Origin: Selaginella moellendorffii
Taxonomy: Eukaryota; Streptophyta; Lycopodiopsida; Selaginellales; Selaginellaceae
NCBI RefSeq assembly: GCF_000143415.4
Contig: NW_003314261.1
Coordinates: 1,573,597 to 1,637,596 of the forward strand
DNA: 64,000 nucleotides
Direction: 5' to 3'
In this document: positions 12,193 through 23,102 of the stretch, piece after piece
Layout of the letters: each line of letters opens with the position of its first letter
Numbering within the stretch: the first letter of the stretch is position 1
Translations under genes and position numbers: made by a program
The notes under the pieces: model-generated
Told to the model about the DNA's origin: nothing
Database searches by the model: none
Seen by the model: only the letters and a program-made list of their open reading frames with translations

Positions 12193-13101
12193 ATGAGCTC
12201 CCTCGCGGCTATGGCGCTGCCAATCCATCGCTGCTGCGTCGAGGCCGTGGAGGCGTCGGATTTGGCATCGTGCAGCGGTAGATTCGCGCACAGGAGCTCC
12301 AAATGGAGGAGGGGGAGGGGCGGCGCCGCCGCCGCCGCCGCTCACAGAGGTACTAAGCAGCGATTGTTGTGCAGCTCAATGCTCGATACATGGCGAGATT
12401 CAAGAGATGCTTCCAGAGTCTTGTGGCATGCGGTGTGGGATATTTCCACGGGGCAAGGGCATGTCCCCGTGGTTGTGGATGAGATTGCCGGGCAGTACGA
12501 AGATAGCTACGAGGACGTCGATAAGGTGAGAATCTCGTGGATGTTCTTGGATGATCTCTTACAACGTTTCTTCTTTCGATGCAGCATCTCATGGACTACT
12601 TCACATTCAAGGCTGTGAGAACCGTGCTGGCGCAATTGTATGAAATGAATCCCAGCCAATACATCTGGTTCTATAAGTAAGTTTCATGCTTGGATTTCTC
12701 CTCTATAGCACTCTGTTCTAAAGGCGAAGTTTCTCAGCTTCGTTGGGAATAACAAACCACAGGATAGCAAAGTTTTCATCCGGCTCTTAGTCAAGGTAGA
12801 GAAAACAAGAACTCTTTCCTTTCCATTCTAACTTTGTGGCATTTTTCTCGTCTCGCAGGAGCGCCAGGAGCTTGCCGAGAGAGTGATGGTCACTCGCTTA
12901 CACTTGTTTGGAAAATGGGTGAAGGTGAGAAGCCATAACTCCACGCCAGCAATTCTTTGTTTGATCGATCTCTTGTCGCAGAAATACAGCCACGAGAACA
13001 TGTATAACGCAATCTCCGACCAAAATTTGGAGCTGCTGCGAGAGCGTTTGATGCAAACCGTGAAGCTCCCATCAGACGGGGAGGAATTCACGAAAACGTA
13101 A
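12193..13101 (+). CDS. RbcX-type RuBisCO assembly chaperone, chloroplast-targeted
   Basis: Five exons (12193-12525, 12585-12676, 12738-12795, 12859-12924, 12982-13101) give 222 residues. The first about 90 residues are rich in Ser, Arg and Ala and fit a chloroplast transit peptide. The mature part begins near HLMDYFTFKAVRTVLAQLYE, followed by a helical core with FGKWVKKYSHENMYNAIS. This is the RbcX fold, a small all-helical homodimer that clamps the C-terminus of the RuBisCO large subunit during holoenzyme assembly. CTAGGGTTCC at 12156-12165 sits in the leader. The next gene starts only 171 bases after its stop. An alternative start at 12211 cannot be excluded. Confidence 0.88.
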
Positions 13102-13272
13102 ATTCCACCACTCGCGGGAATCCTGGATACTGTTCCTGGAGAGATTCCATTCGTACGAATCTTCCCCCATCGTATGTACGGAGATTAAACATGAAAGAAA
13201 TATTTTTCCTTGTTTCGCCCTTTAGCGTTTGAGTGCGCTTTGGTGCTTAGCTAGGGTTCTTGCGCGGTCGCC

Positions 13273-15765
13273 ATGGATCGGCGAGCGCGAATTCTCGTCT
13301 TGTACGCGTCGCAGACTGGTAATGCCGAGGATGTAGCTGAGCGGATTGGCCGCGAGGCCGCGCGCCGCGCCTATCTTCCCCAAGTGATGAGTATGGATCG
13401 CTACGATCCGGTAAGGACTAATCTCGCCTAGAATTTCTCATGGATTCGTCTTCTATAATCCTCAGCGGCAGCTCGCATCCGAAAATGCTGTGATTTTTGT
13501 GGCATCGACGACCGGGCAAGGGGATAAGCCAGACACTATGAAGGTTTGGTTTTTTTCTTTAGCTCCAATTTGTTTTGATTTGAGCTCTTCTCGATTTTGT
13601 AGAGGTTTTGGAAATTTTTGCTGAATAGCTCTCTGAGTAAGAGGTGGCTAGAGAATGTGAATTACGCTGTTTTCGGACTCGGTGACTCGGGGTACCAGAA
13701 GTTTAACGTAAGCGACCATCGCTTTTCTTCGATTCCTTAAAGTCATGGCTTTCTCTCTATCTATCTTTGCAGTTCGTCGCTTTGAAACTTGATCGAAGAT
13801 TGGCGGACCTCGGAGCAAAGTCTATAGTTTATAGAGGGCTGGGGGATGACCAGCATCGTTCTGGGTAAGTTCTATTCGCAAGTTTTAAGTTTTTAAGGCA
13901 ACTGTGATTTTTAGATACGAAGGAGCATTGGACCCATGGCTCACTTCTTTGTGGTCCGCCGTGCGTGGAATTTATGGTAGAGAAGAAGCGAGCGAACCCG
14001 CTAATGATACAGCTTGGCAGCTTGATCCTCCCAAGTATAAAATAGTTTATCACCAGCCTCACATCTCATCTGTTGCAGAAGGCTATAGCACAGGTTTTCT
14101 TTTTTCATTTAGTTCATGAGCTTTAACTAACTAGGAAGACAGATGTGCAGAGAAAATGGATTGAGCACGACCGAGCACGGACCATGATAGAAGTTGCCAG
14201 TGGCTCCTTCAATCCGCCAATTGCCGATGACAAAAACTTTGGTCGGGTTCCCAACAATCCCGTCTTTGCACAAGTGGTTAGTAACAGCTTTTAGTTCTCT
14301 TAGATTACTTTCTACCGCGGACGCTTCTTTCTTGCAGATTAAAAACATGAGGCTGACCGACACAAGCCACGAACAGGATGTTCGACACTTGGAATTCGAC
14401 CTTGGTGGTTCTGTACGTTGGGAGTTCGTGTCCTAATCAGCTAATGCTACTGTTACAGGGACTAGAGTACGCTCCCGGTGACGTGCTTGGAGTTTTTCCA
14501 GCTCAAAGTGAGGAAGCTGTCTCCAGGTTTATGGAAAGATGCGGGTTGGATGAACCTGCACTCGTTTCGGTTAGAAACTGGAGTTAATATAGATGTGCCA
14601 TCTCAAGACTCTTATTGATTTTCTCAGGTTGAACCAGCAAACGCTGTAGAAGGTTATCAAAATGTTGCTCCTGTCACACTGAGGACGCTTGTTGAGGCCG
14701 TGATGGACGTTAGTTCCGCGTCTCCCCGTCGCTACTTCTTTGAGGTATGTATGTTTGTCGATGAACAAAAGAAGCTAAGAAAACCTTTGTTTTCCCCGTC
14801 TGCTCTAGGTGATGATGCATTTTGCTGAAGCAGAGCACGAGAAGGAAAGACTGCAATACTTTGCGACGTCCGAGGGAAGGGATGATCTTTACAACTACAA
14901 CCAACGAGAGAGACGCACAGTAACCGAGGTTAGCTCTGGATCTGATTTCACCATAACGTAGCTGCCTGCTCGGCTTCTCTTTCAGGTGCTCGAGGATTTT
15001 CCTTCTGTCCGGCTTCCACTGGAATGGCTTGTGCAGCTTGTTCCGCGCCTTCGACCTCGATACTTCTCCATCTCGTCGTCTCTCAAAGCGCATCCCAATG
15101 AGATCCATCTCACAATGGCCGTGGTGCAGTGGACAACTCCCTTCAAACGGAAAAGGCAAGGCCTGTGCTCCACTTGGCTGGCCCAACTCGATTCCAAAAC
15201 AGGTACCACAGCCTCTCACATTTTTCACAAGAGCTCAGTTCCTCGTTTCCCAGGTGTAGTTCCAGTATGGGTGACGAAAGGAATCCTCAAGCTTCCTCGT
15301 CCTTCGGTACCGCTGATACTCGTCGGTCCGGGAACCGGCTGTGCTCCATTCCGAGCCTTCATCGAGGAGAGAGCCGCGATCGCTGCAAGCCAGCCAGTAG
15401 CTCCAATCCTCTTCTTCTTCGGATGCCGCTACAGCGCAAAGGATTTCCTCTACAAGGAACAGTGGCAGGCTTTCGCCCAAGATCGAGGCGTGCTCTCGCA
15501 GGAAAATGGCGGTGGCTTCTTCGTCGCATTCTCCAGAGACCAGCCGAGAAAGATCTACGTCCAGCACAGGATTCGCGAGCAGAGCAAGCTGGTTTACAAG
15601 CTGATCGAAGATGGGGCAGCGATCTTCGTCAGTGGCTCCGCCGATAAGATGCCGGCGGACGTAGCGCAAGCTTTCGACGAGATCGCTGCCGAGATGGGCG
15701 ATCCTCGAGCGGCGCCTAAGAAGCTAGAAGCTCTCGGGAGATATGTAGTGGAAGTTTGGACGTGA
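13273..15765 (+). CDS. ATR3: NADPH-dependent diflavin oxidoreductase 1 (TAH18/ATR3)
   Basis: Twelve exons give 625 residues: 13273-13410, 13466-13543, 13603-13707, 13773-13864, 13915-14093, 14143-14276, 14338-14412, 14459-14569, 14628-14744, 14809-14928, 14986-15202 and 15254-15765. The protein is a flavodoxin-like FMN domain (LYASQTGNAEDVAERI, STTGQGDKPDT, FGLGDSGYQKFN) fused to a ferredoxin-reductase module. FAD binding is marked by PRYFSISSS, followed by GLCSTWLAQL. NADPH binding is marked by VGPGTGCAPFRAFIEERA and FFGCRYSAKDFLY, and the terminal aromatic residue is in VVEVWT. By family it passes electrons from NADPH to the cytosolic Fe-S assembly factor DRE2/anamorsin. All catalytic motifs are present. 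The leader has CTAGGGTTCT at 13251-13260. Its stop lies just 70 bases before the next start. Confidence 0.95.
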
Positions 15766-15794
15766 ATGAGCTAGGAGGAATATTCGAGAGAAAA

Positions 15795-15824
15795 TTAGGG
15801 TTCTTCCGACGAAAATTAGGGTTC
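15795..15824 (+). promoter_or_regulatory. Duplicated TTAGGGTTC motif ahead of AP-5 beta gene
   Basis: TTAGGGTTC occurs twice, 21 bases apart, within the 70-base gap between the diflavin reductase stop and the AP-5 beta start. The second copy ends 11 bases before the ATG. The motif recurs at many gene starts in this window, so it is likely a core promoter or leader element. Confidence 0.55.
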
Positions 15825-15835
15825 TTCTAGGGGAT

Positions 15836-18800
15836 ATGGCGGACAGGAAGATTTCTTCACAGGACTGGGAGCAGATATTTCAGGATTTCCGGGGCTCGAG
15901 CGATGCTCGCGGGCGATGGCTGTCGTTCTACACGCCCGCGGGGCTCGTGGAGCAGGCATTGCAAGCGGTGGGATCCAAGAAGGATTTTGCGCTCAAGCTC
16001 CAGACGCTCGCGTTTCTGGATGAGAATGCGGCGCTGCTCGTGGCGGACGATGCCGCGGCACTGGATCTACTGCTGGACACGCTGCGATCCACGCTCCAGG
16101 CCCCATCTTCCGCCGATGGGAACTCCTCCTCGTCCTCGATCAAGGAGCAGATGATGGTCACTGTGACGTCCACCATGGTGAGCATCGATGCGATCGGCAG
16201 CTCGCCGCGCAGCCTGGAGATTCTGGTGGAGATGCTGCTCGTCTTCATCAATCGGCCAAACCATTCCAGCGAGCGCCATCTCCGAGCCACTGCGTGTGAG
16301 TGTCTACGCGAGCTAGAAAAGGACTATCCCTGCCTTCTCCATTCCAGCGCTGGCCATCTCCTAGCGCTGTGCCAGAGCGAGCGGACTCACGCGGGCCAAG
16401 CTTACACGCTCCTTCTCACCAGCGTTCTTCGCAACATAGCACTCTACATGCCTCTTCTACGATCTTTCTACGCTGGTACGTACTCCATCCTCTTCACCAC
16501 CGTGCCTTTGATCCCATTCTCAATCTCGCCATTCCTCAGCAGTGTTTCTTCTCGCTCCTCGTCACCCGCAGTTTTTTCCTCGTCCAAGGATTTCTCCGAG
16601 GAATGCATGAAAGAGTTTCGTAGAGTGATATCTTTCCTCCTCGAGAAGCCGAGTCTCTTAACCGAGTGTGGGGTGGCCGAGTTTATATCCGATGTGTGTC
16701 GCACAGCCAGCTGCTTGGACTTGCAACCCAGCTTGCTCAAGATCCAGTTCTGGAACCTCTTGCATTCTTTCAGTCCGATCTCCTGCCATGGCTTTCTCAC
16801 CATCCTTGCTCGCTTCCCTGATGCTTTCGAAGGAGAAGAGTCGATCGTATACAAGCGTCTTGTGTTGTTCTCGAGAGAGCTCTCTCAGCCGCTCACTGTT
16901 CGTCTCCTGGCCATACACTGGCTGCTGGGCGTCGAGAACTTGGTCACCTCCAGAGGCAGGGAAGGTGTTCTTCCGCTGGTGGCGAAGTCACTCTACCCGG
17001 AAGCTTTTGATCCGCTCTCGCTCAAGGCCGCAAAGCTGGAGTGCCTCGCTCGCTTTGCAGTGGTTTTCGACAGGCAGCAGCGAGAAGGCTCTTCCGAGAA
17101 CTTTGTCCGCGTCATGGTCCAGGAAGATGCGACGGACATGGCCAGCAAGCTCTTGAAGGACGGACTGGTGTGCTTGTCATCTTACAAGTGGCTTCCTCCG
17201 AGCAGCACAGAGACGAGGCTGCTGTTCCGGACACTTCACAGGTTTTTGGTTTCCGGATACGAGCATTCTTCAAAGGTGGTGGCGGTGTTGGAAGATGGTG
17301 AAGCTCTGGTGGACTCTTTGCTCTTCAGGTCTCTACAGGATCACCTCGTCAGAATGGCTAGAACTGTGAGGAAACTCGTGGATAGAATCCTCGCTCTGCT
17401 GGACAGGTTTCTAAGCTGTGAGGCTCATCACGGCCTCGGTGAGCGGCTCTTGAGAACTTTCAGTGAGGATCTGGTCCCTGCTCTTCCTTCGAATTCGCAG
17501 CTCCCGGCCTACTTTCCGTTGATGGAGAGGATTGCAGAGAGTGGCAAGATTCCTCCCAGAGCGCTCATCAAATCCCTCGAAACTTATCTCAGGTTCAAGG
17601 TTGGCAAGCACTCTGGGATTAACGCTGCGAATTACTGGCTCCGAGGAAGCGAGGTTCTGGCCATCTGCCGAACTCTGCTTATGCATCACCAGAGCTCGAG
17701 AGTTTTTCGCCGGCTGACAGAGCTCTTTGGATATCTGTGCCTCTACTTTCCAGACATCGAGGTTCGAGACAATGCAAGGTAATCTTTTATCTTTTGCTCA
17801 TGTGAAAGTGTTAAGAGTTCTCTCGGGTTTGTCTCAGGTTCTACCTCCGGATGCTGATATCAATCCCAGGAAATCGTCTGCGGGAAATACTTACGTACGG
17901 AGAAAGCCAGACAGAAGATTCAAAGCCACAGCTGCTGCATGTGTCCTCGTTTCTGGGATCGCCATCGCCTCGAGTCTACCTGGGAAAGAAGGCGTCCATA
18001 CAGGTCTCGTCCTTTATCCATCTCACCCGAGAGACTCCACTGCTGGTGCGAAGCTCGTGGTCTCTGGTGCTGCACGATACTTTCCAGCCCATTCTGGAGC
18101 CTGTCACGGCAGAAGATCAGAAGCCGACAGCAGCAGAACCAGGTAGTAGCCTCATCGCAATAACCGACGACGAAGTTCCTGGCGACTCGGATCATCCAAC
18201 TTCGGACAATGTGCTGCGTATGATGGATGCAAAGACTGCGGATACTCTCGCAGTTCTTCGAAGGCACTTCTCCGGGGTCTCGGAATCGGGTGTGAAGATC
18301 CAGGTGGTTTGCCGGTTGAAAGTGAAGTCACTGGAAGCAGCAACAGATAACGTGGACGCACAAAACTTGGCTGCCATATATGCTGCGGTCATCAGCTTCT
18401 CGACAAGTGGCTTGTATGGGCCTATACCGCTAGTCCGTGTTCCATTCCTCCTGAGCGAGCCTTCACACAAGCCAAAGTCTTCGGTGACGAGTCCGACCGC
18501 CAGTACCACGTCCGAAGGAACCGAACGAAGAGTTAAGTTTCTGGAGCCGCCGCGATCAAGCCATCCCGAGGAGCAAACAGTCGAAGCACACAAGTTTGGC
18601 AAGGTGGTGACGATCGTGCTGGAGCCCCAGCAGCCGGTTCCAACTTTGGTCGACTGCCACATTGCTTTCACGGACGAGGACGCTCAGACCGTTCACGGGC
18701 AACTGGACAGCATTCCAGTCGGCATCGAGGACCTGTTCATGAAGCCGACGGTGCCGGCGAGCGTCTCCAACGAGCCGGAGTATCTCCTGAGCCTGTTCAA

Positions 18801-19395
18801 CGCGCTGTGGTATGGGTGTAGCGGACCAGGGAAGCTCGGGACGGAGATCTTTCTCTTGAAGGATGGAAAGCAGGGGCTGGGCTTGCAGGGCTCGGAGTCC
18901 GTCAAGCTCCTGGAAGCTCAAGCGGACAGAGTTTTCTCGGCCGTGGAGAACTACTTGGCTGGTTTCGTGGTGTCCGTGAGCGGGACTTCTCTCAAGGAGA
19001 TGGCGAGATACAGTGGAAAGTTTGACAAGAGCTGCTGGATCGAGGAGCCGTCTTGCTCGAGGAGCTCCTCGAGCGCTTCTTCGCAAACCGAGCTTGACAA
19101 AGTCGACGATCACGAGCAGCAGCAGCAGCAGCAGCTCTTGGATCATCCTCACCACGATCCATTCTCTCTGGAGAGCGATTTGCTGCTCGCGAGCGAAGAG
19201 TCCGCCGGCGGAGAAGAGCTCGGCTGCTTCATGGTGCTCGTTTTCCTTCCTCCAAGGTACCATTTGCTCTTGAGAATGGAGGTCTCGGATTGGTCTACCT
19301 TGATTCGCATTAGAACAGACTACTGGCCGAGCCTAGCTCACGTTGACGAATTCCTCGAATCGTTCGTTATCCCGAGAACAAAGATGGATTTCTAG
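15836..19395 (+). CDS. AP-5 complex subunit beta-like protein
   Basis: Two exons (15836-17778 and 17838-19395) encode 1166 residues. The opening SSQDWEQIFQDFRG, the block ATACECLRELEKDYPCLL, then LLALCQSERTHAGQAYTLLL and an all-helical, Leu-rich body match the plant AP-5 beta-like family. AP-5 is a late-endosomal adaptor complex acting with SPG11/SPG15 partners. The C-terminal third (about residues 760-1160) is an appendage-like region with an acidic, Gln- and Ser-rich patch near residue 1085. A 96-base stretch at 16476-16571 begins GTACGT and ends GCAG. It stays open in frame and resembles conserved family sequence (SILFTTVPLIPF), so I keep it as coding; optional splicing would also preserve frame. 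Exceptionally close to the upstream gene. Confidence 0.88.
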
Positions 19396-19437
19396 AGCGC
19401 TCCACATTTTTTGGAATAAAAAAGAGGGCAGAGAAGA

Positions 19438-19480
19438 TTTAGGGTTTGTCCTTTTTCCAGCCTTTTTGGGTTTAGGGTTT
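19438..19480 (+). promoter_or_regulatory. Two telo-box motifs
   Basis: TTTAGGGTTT occurs at 19438-19447 and again at 19471-19480, in the 3' flank of the AP-5 beta gene and about 60-100 bases before an ATG at 19540 (+). In this window such motifs normally sit right before gene starts, which hints at a promoter here. Confidence 0.45.
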
Positions 19481-19539
19481 GGGAGGAATATCCCCGAATA
19501 TTCACCGATTGGCGTCGACAAGGACGACTTTTTGTGGCT

Positions 19540-19887
19540 ATGGAACTTTACTCCGCCGCCGACGCCCGTGATTCATCCGAATCAGCTGTATGGGATCCTT
19601 GTGCCGCTCTGCTCACCTGCATACGCCGCCGCTGGACATCATGTGTCCCGTCGACGATGGCTTCGTGGTGGTGGATTGGCTGGGATTCGAGACAGGCTTC
19701 CAAGCCAACCCTGGGGTCGAAGACGTGCAAACAGCAGTTGACACCAGGATGGTTCTTAGAGCTGCCATTGATCCCATCTTTCTTAGCGGACAAGTTTCGC
19801 AAGGTGGTGACGATCGCCGTGTCTCATTCTCTGAAAGCATATGAGCATATCTTCCAAGAAAAAAAAGAAAAGGCTACTAACCAGTGA
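19540..19887 (+). CDS. Unrecognised open reading frame (doubtful gene)
   Basis: A 115-codon frame opens at 19540, downstream of two telo-boxes, and begins MELYSAADARDSSESAVWDP. The opening faintly recalls the N-terminus of a WD40 protein, but the rest is Trp- and Arg-rich without a recognisable domain. It overlaps the last exon of the RCC1-like gene on the other strand. It could be a decayed first exon, a spliced gene whose later exons I cannot trace, or chance. I list it only because of the promoter-like motifs. Confidence 0.2.
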   Translation: MELYSAADARDSSESAVWDPCAALLTCIRRRWTSCVPSTMASWWWIGWDSRQASKPTLGSKTCKQQLTPGWFLELPLIPSFLADKFRKVVTIAVSHSLKAYEHIFQEKKEKATNQ

Positions 19888-21091
19888 TTGCCGCTGTCCA
19901 AGCCGGTCCGCAAGCAATGCAAGGCCTCGACAATAGCCGGCTCTTTCCCGTTTTCCAAGTCCCATGACCAAGTTGGCCATTTCCACCATATCCCCATGTA
20001 ATCACTTTCCCGTCCTCTAAGTGAAAGAAGTAGAATGTTACTTACCAAGAAGAAAAAACCAAGGTAAGAACTTACGAGTGAGAGCAGCGGCATGGAATCC
20101 ACCACAAGCTACTTGCACTAGAGTCACATCTTCCAGAGCGGCTACAACCTTGGGCTTCCAGTTATTCGCTCTCGTTCCATGGCCAAGCTCATGGTTTGCA
20201 TTCCCTGAACTTGAATCATCACTCTTCTCCCAGCTTTCAGGAAAAGAAAAATACCTCCCCAGGACCATAATTGACCCGACTTAGTGAGAGCCATTGTGAT
20301 AAATCCCCCGCAATAAACCGAGGCGATGAGAACGTCTATCGCTTGGACCTTCGTCGGCCTGCTCAATGCACCTTCGTCCATGATGTCCGGATTTCCATGC
20401 CCGAGCCTTCCTTCACCCTCGTCTCTCCCCCATGTGTAAAGCTCGCTTTTACAGAAGAAAGAAGAAGAAGAAAACAATGAGACTTCCTCAAGAAAAAAAG
20501 AGAACTTTGCTTGCCACTTTCCGTGACTGCGGCCCTGGCCGAAACGTGAACTATCCTGTCTTTCCACGGGCCTCCAACAATCAGCTCTCGCTCGTATGAT
20601 CCATGGCCTAGAGCACCAAAAGCCCCTGCAAGCTTTGGCATCAACACATCTCAAACGCAAGAACAAAAAATAAAAACCAAGGATGATCTCACGTACCATG
20701 TATACACATTTCCAACCTCCGTGAGAGCGATGTTGTGCAATCCTCCAGCGCTCCCCATTTGGACCTCTTGATCCTGTTATTCACGGAAGGCTTGTACTGG
20801 TTAAACTCCGTGTCTATGCCCAGCCTTCCAGCATCGCCCTTCCCCCACACAAAAACATCCTGCTCGGCAAAGAGCACCGAATGGAAGAGCCCGCAAGTCA
20901 CTCCAACGTTTCCCAGCCGGGGCTTGGCCTTCTCCACAAAGAGCGATGGATCCAAGGCAGGCTAAATGTAAGAGACGAGAGACAAGCTCTTTTTCTGCTT
21001 TCGCGAAGGCCAAAAGACTACTTGTTTTCTCCAGGAAAGCACAGCGTTGCTCGATGTAAGCCTTGGAATATAAATCGATAAGCGCGCGCAT
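19613..21091 (-). pseudogene. RCC1-repeat (beta-propeller) gene, apparently frameshifted
   Basis: RCC1 repeats are clear: VTCGLFHSVLFAEQDVFVWG, GSAGGLHNIALTEVGNVYTW, FGALGHGSYERELIVGGPW, ELYTWGRDEGEGRLGHG, VACGGFHAAALT, VITWGYGGNGQLGHG and IACGPAWTAAIT. Exons 20255-20445, 20076-20204, 19882-20016 and 19613-19830 join correctly. Upstream the frames do not join. One base appears missing between NNRIK and VQMGSAGG near 20764, and the next repeat (near 20620) cannot be read in phase across its intron. The HVSARAAVTE segment lacks the usual GGTHT, the donor after it would be GC, and the first exon starting at 21091 does not connect in frame. Such proteins are often guanine-nucleotide exchange or scaffold factors, but this copy looks inactive. 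Sequencing errors are the alternative explanation. Confidence 0.6.
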
Positions 21092-21330
21092 GCGTCGGAT
21101 GAGACGGTTGGAAAACGACAGGCGGAGCGACTGCTATATAAGATCGCCGCCCCCGGCTGCCATACTCCTGCTAACAGTGCTTTTTCTTCTGGCTTTCCCG
21201 AGCTGTTGTTTTAGTGCGGAATTCCAAAATAAGAAATTATTTCCATAGCTTATATAAAATGCCATTGCCTTTTTGGGTTAGGTATACTTTCCAGAACAGG
21301 AAGAGAGCATTAAAGGCGAGCAAGTGAAAT

Positions 21331-21915
21331 ATGTTTGAGGTGGACAAAGTAGTGCGTACGCGGGAAATGGTAGCTAGTGATCATGGATTGCAGGCTTTTA
21401 CTGACGGATCCTTCAAGCACGGAATTTTCGGAGGTTATGGCGTGTTTATCCCGAGAGTTTCTATGCGACTTGCTTGCGGGAGAAGGGCAAACGATAATTT
21501 ATACACAAGCTCCACCATCACGTTTGAGCTCCTGGGTTTGTTACGAGCCCTCGAAATCTGTTTGGAGATGGAATGGCACTGGGGTTTGTGGGAGCCAATC
21601 TTTATATACACAGACAGTTATGATTCCCTGACGCTGCTGGAGATGTATGTGCAAGACCCAATAGCCTTGAGTCGCCACCCAAATGCAGATATTATTCAAA
21701 AGATTGTTTGGGTTGCAGGAACATCATTTGTTCCAGTTCATTTTTGTAAGGTGAAGGGGCACTATGACATTGCTGGAAATCAGGTTGCAGATGAGTTAGC
21801 AAAGATTGGTGCACATCTATTTCCAGGACACTCACAGCTTATGGATGCTGTGGCTGAGTTACAGTATGATCAACAGCAAAGCTATTCACGGCCTCAACAA
21901 CTTGCAATTTATTAA
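21331..21915 (+). CDS. Stand-alone RNase HI-like protein
   Basis: An uninterrupted 194-codon frame encodes a single RNase HI domain. The catalytic set is complete: Asp25 (FTDGS), Glu66 (TFELLGLLRAL), Asp95 (YTDS), His144 (VKGHYD) and Asp154 (GNQVADELA). These residues bind two metal ions and cleave RNA in RNA-DNA hybrids. No organelle-targeting peptide or HBD domain is seen, and no reverse transcriptase lies next to it. Codon use is less GC-rich than in neighbouring genes. It could be the surviving RNase H of a LINE- or LTR-type retroelement, or a domesticated copy. It starts 239 bases from the RCC1-like gene in divergent orientation, and TATATAAG-like sequence lies near 21134. Homology is certain; being an expressed gene is not. 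Confidence 0.7.
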   Translation: MFEVDKVVRTREMVASDHGLQAFTDGSFKHGIFGGYGVFIPRVSMRLACGRRANDNLYTSSTITFELLGLLRALEICLEMEWHWGLWEPIFIYTDSYDSLTLLEMYVQDPIALSRHPNADIIQKIVWVAGTSFVPVHFCKVKGHYDIAGNQVADELAKIGAHLFPGHSQLMDAVAELQYDQQQSYSRPQQLAIY

Positions 21916-23102
21916 AAAAACAAAAAAAAGAAAAACGTTAGCCAAATTTTGTTTGTGAAACGGGGACTAAAAGTTTCTAAATGTTAATTTCCTTAAGCAT
22001 TAAAGTGAAACAGTAGCCCTTCAAACTTTAAACGATGGAAAATGAATTTTCCATGCTCAACTGGAGTTGCACTCCTGGAATGGTATCCAGAGGAGCATCT
22101 GGTAGGATTTATTGCCGCGGAGTTACATTCTAATTGCCTCATGCTTCGGCAGCCTCGTGTGTGGCATTCATGGAGGTGACATAAACGACGACGACGCCCG
22201 ATTAGCCAGGTCGCACGGGTTTCCAACTTGAGCACCAGTTCACTCTGCGAGTCTGTACACCGTTTATACTTGGAACTCGAGCCGCCAAGTCTGGGTGTCT
22301 TCAACTAGCAGCAGCTGACTGACAGGAGATCTAGCTGGGGAGCTCATCTTTCGGGGTAGCAAGTTGCAAGCTTATGACATTCACTCTTCAGAAAAACTGG
22401 TCCGCAATTCCAATTCCAGGTGAAGTTTGGAACGACTTTCTGCTGCCACTAGATGATTGTCTGCATCATCTCGCAAATCTCTTTCAGTCAGCATGCATTG
22501 AAGGGTGTTCAAGGAACACTAGCAGATTGGTGGAAGCAAGAGGAAGAGTCGGACATCATCAACCAAATTGATCTGGATTGCATCGTGTTCTGGACAGTTA
22601 GTCAAAATAAATGAAGGTGATGTTTTTGCTAAGGTATCTAAAAGTCAATGAAAGTCAATAAAGCGTCAACAGAAAGTCAATGAAATCAATGCTGGCGATT
22701 TCGACGGTTGCGATTCGCCACATTCCATTATGGAATGCTCTGCGTCGATGGACGGCCCAGATCTCCGCTAGAAAGCTTCTTTAGTTTATTGCTACAGCTC
22801 GCTCGATAACGACGCGGCAACAGGATCGCGACGAGCCACAGTGTCTAGCATTCTCTTTTGAGGCGCCAGCGCTAAGATTAAAAGATTTTCTCGTCCACTG
22901 GGCCATCGATCAATCGCCGCCGCGGCAGCGCGCATTCCATCGAGGTGAGCTGGAAATCCATCGCTGCCAGGGTTCTTATCCCCTTCCTCGCTAGGGATCC
23001 TCCATTTCGAGGCCCCAATGCAGCTCCTCCACGCGATTAGGGCTCTCGGACAACGCATTTCCGCTCGGCATTGGAGCTCGCGTCGATGATACTCCGGCGG
23101 CG
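21916..23102. other. Intergenic region
   Basis: About 1.2 kb with no supportable gene. It has an A-run after the RNase H stop and a patch of short AAGTCAAT repeats at about 22640-22690. The last few hundred bases turn GC-rich and are likely the DENND6 promoter and leader. Confidence 0.6.

Noticed and set aside
12304-12351. GGCGCCGCCGCC repeat as a possible regulatory repeat
   Set aside because: It lies in the coding transit-peptide region of RbcX and simply encodes an Ala run.
18556-19263. 235-codon minus-strand ORF
   Set aside because: Antisense to the AP-5 beta second exon; repetitive Leu/Arg composition typical of shadow frames.
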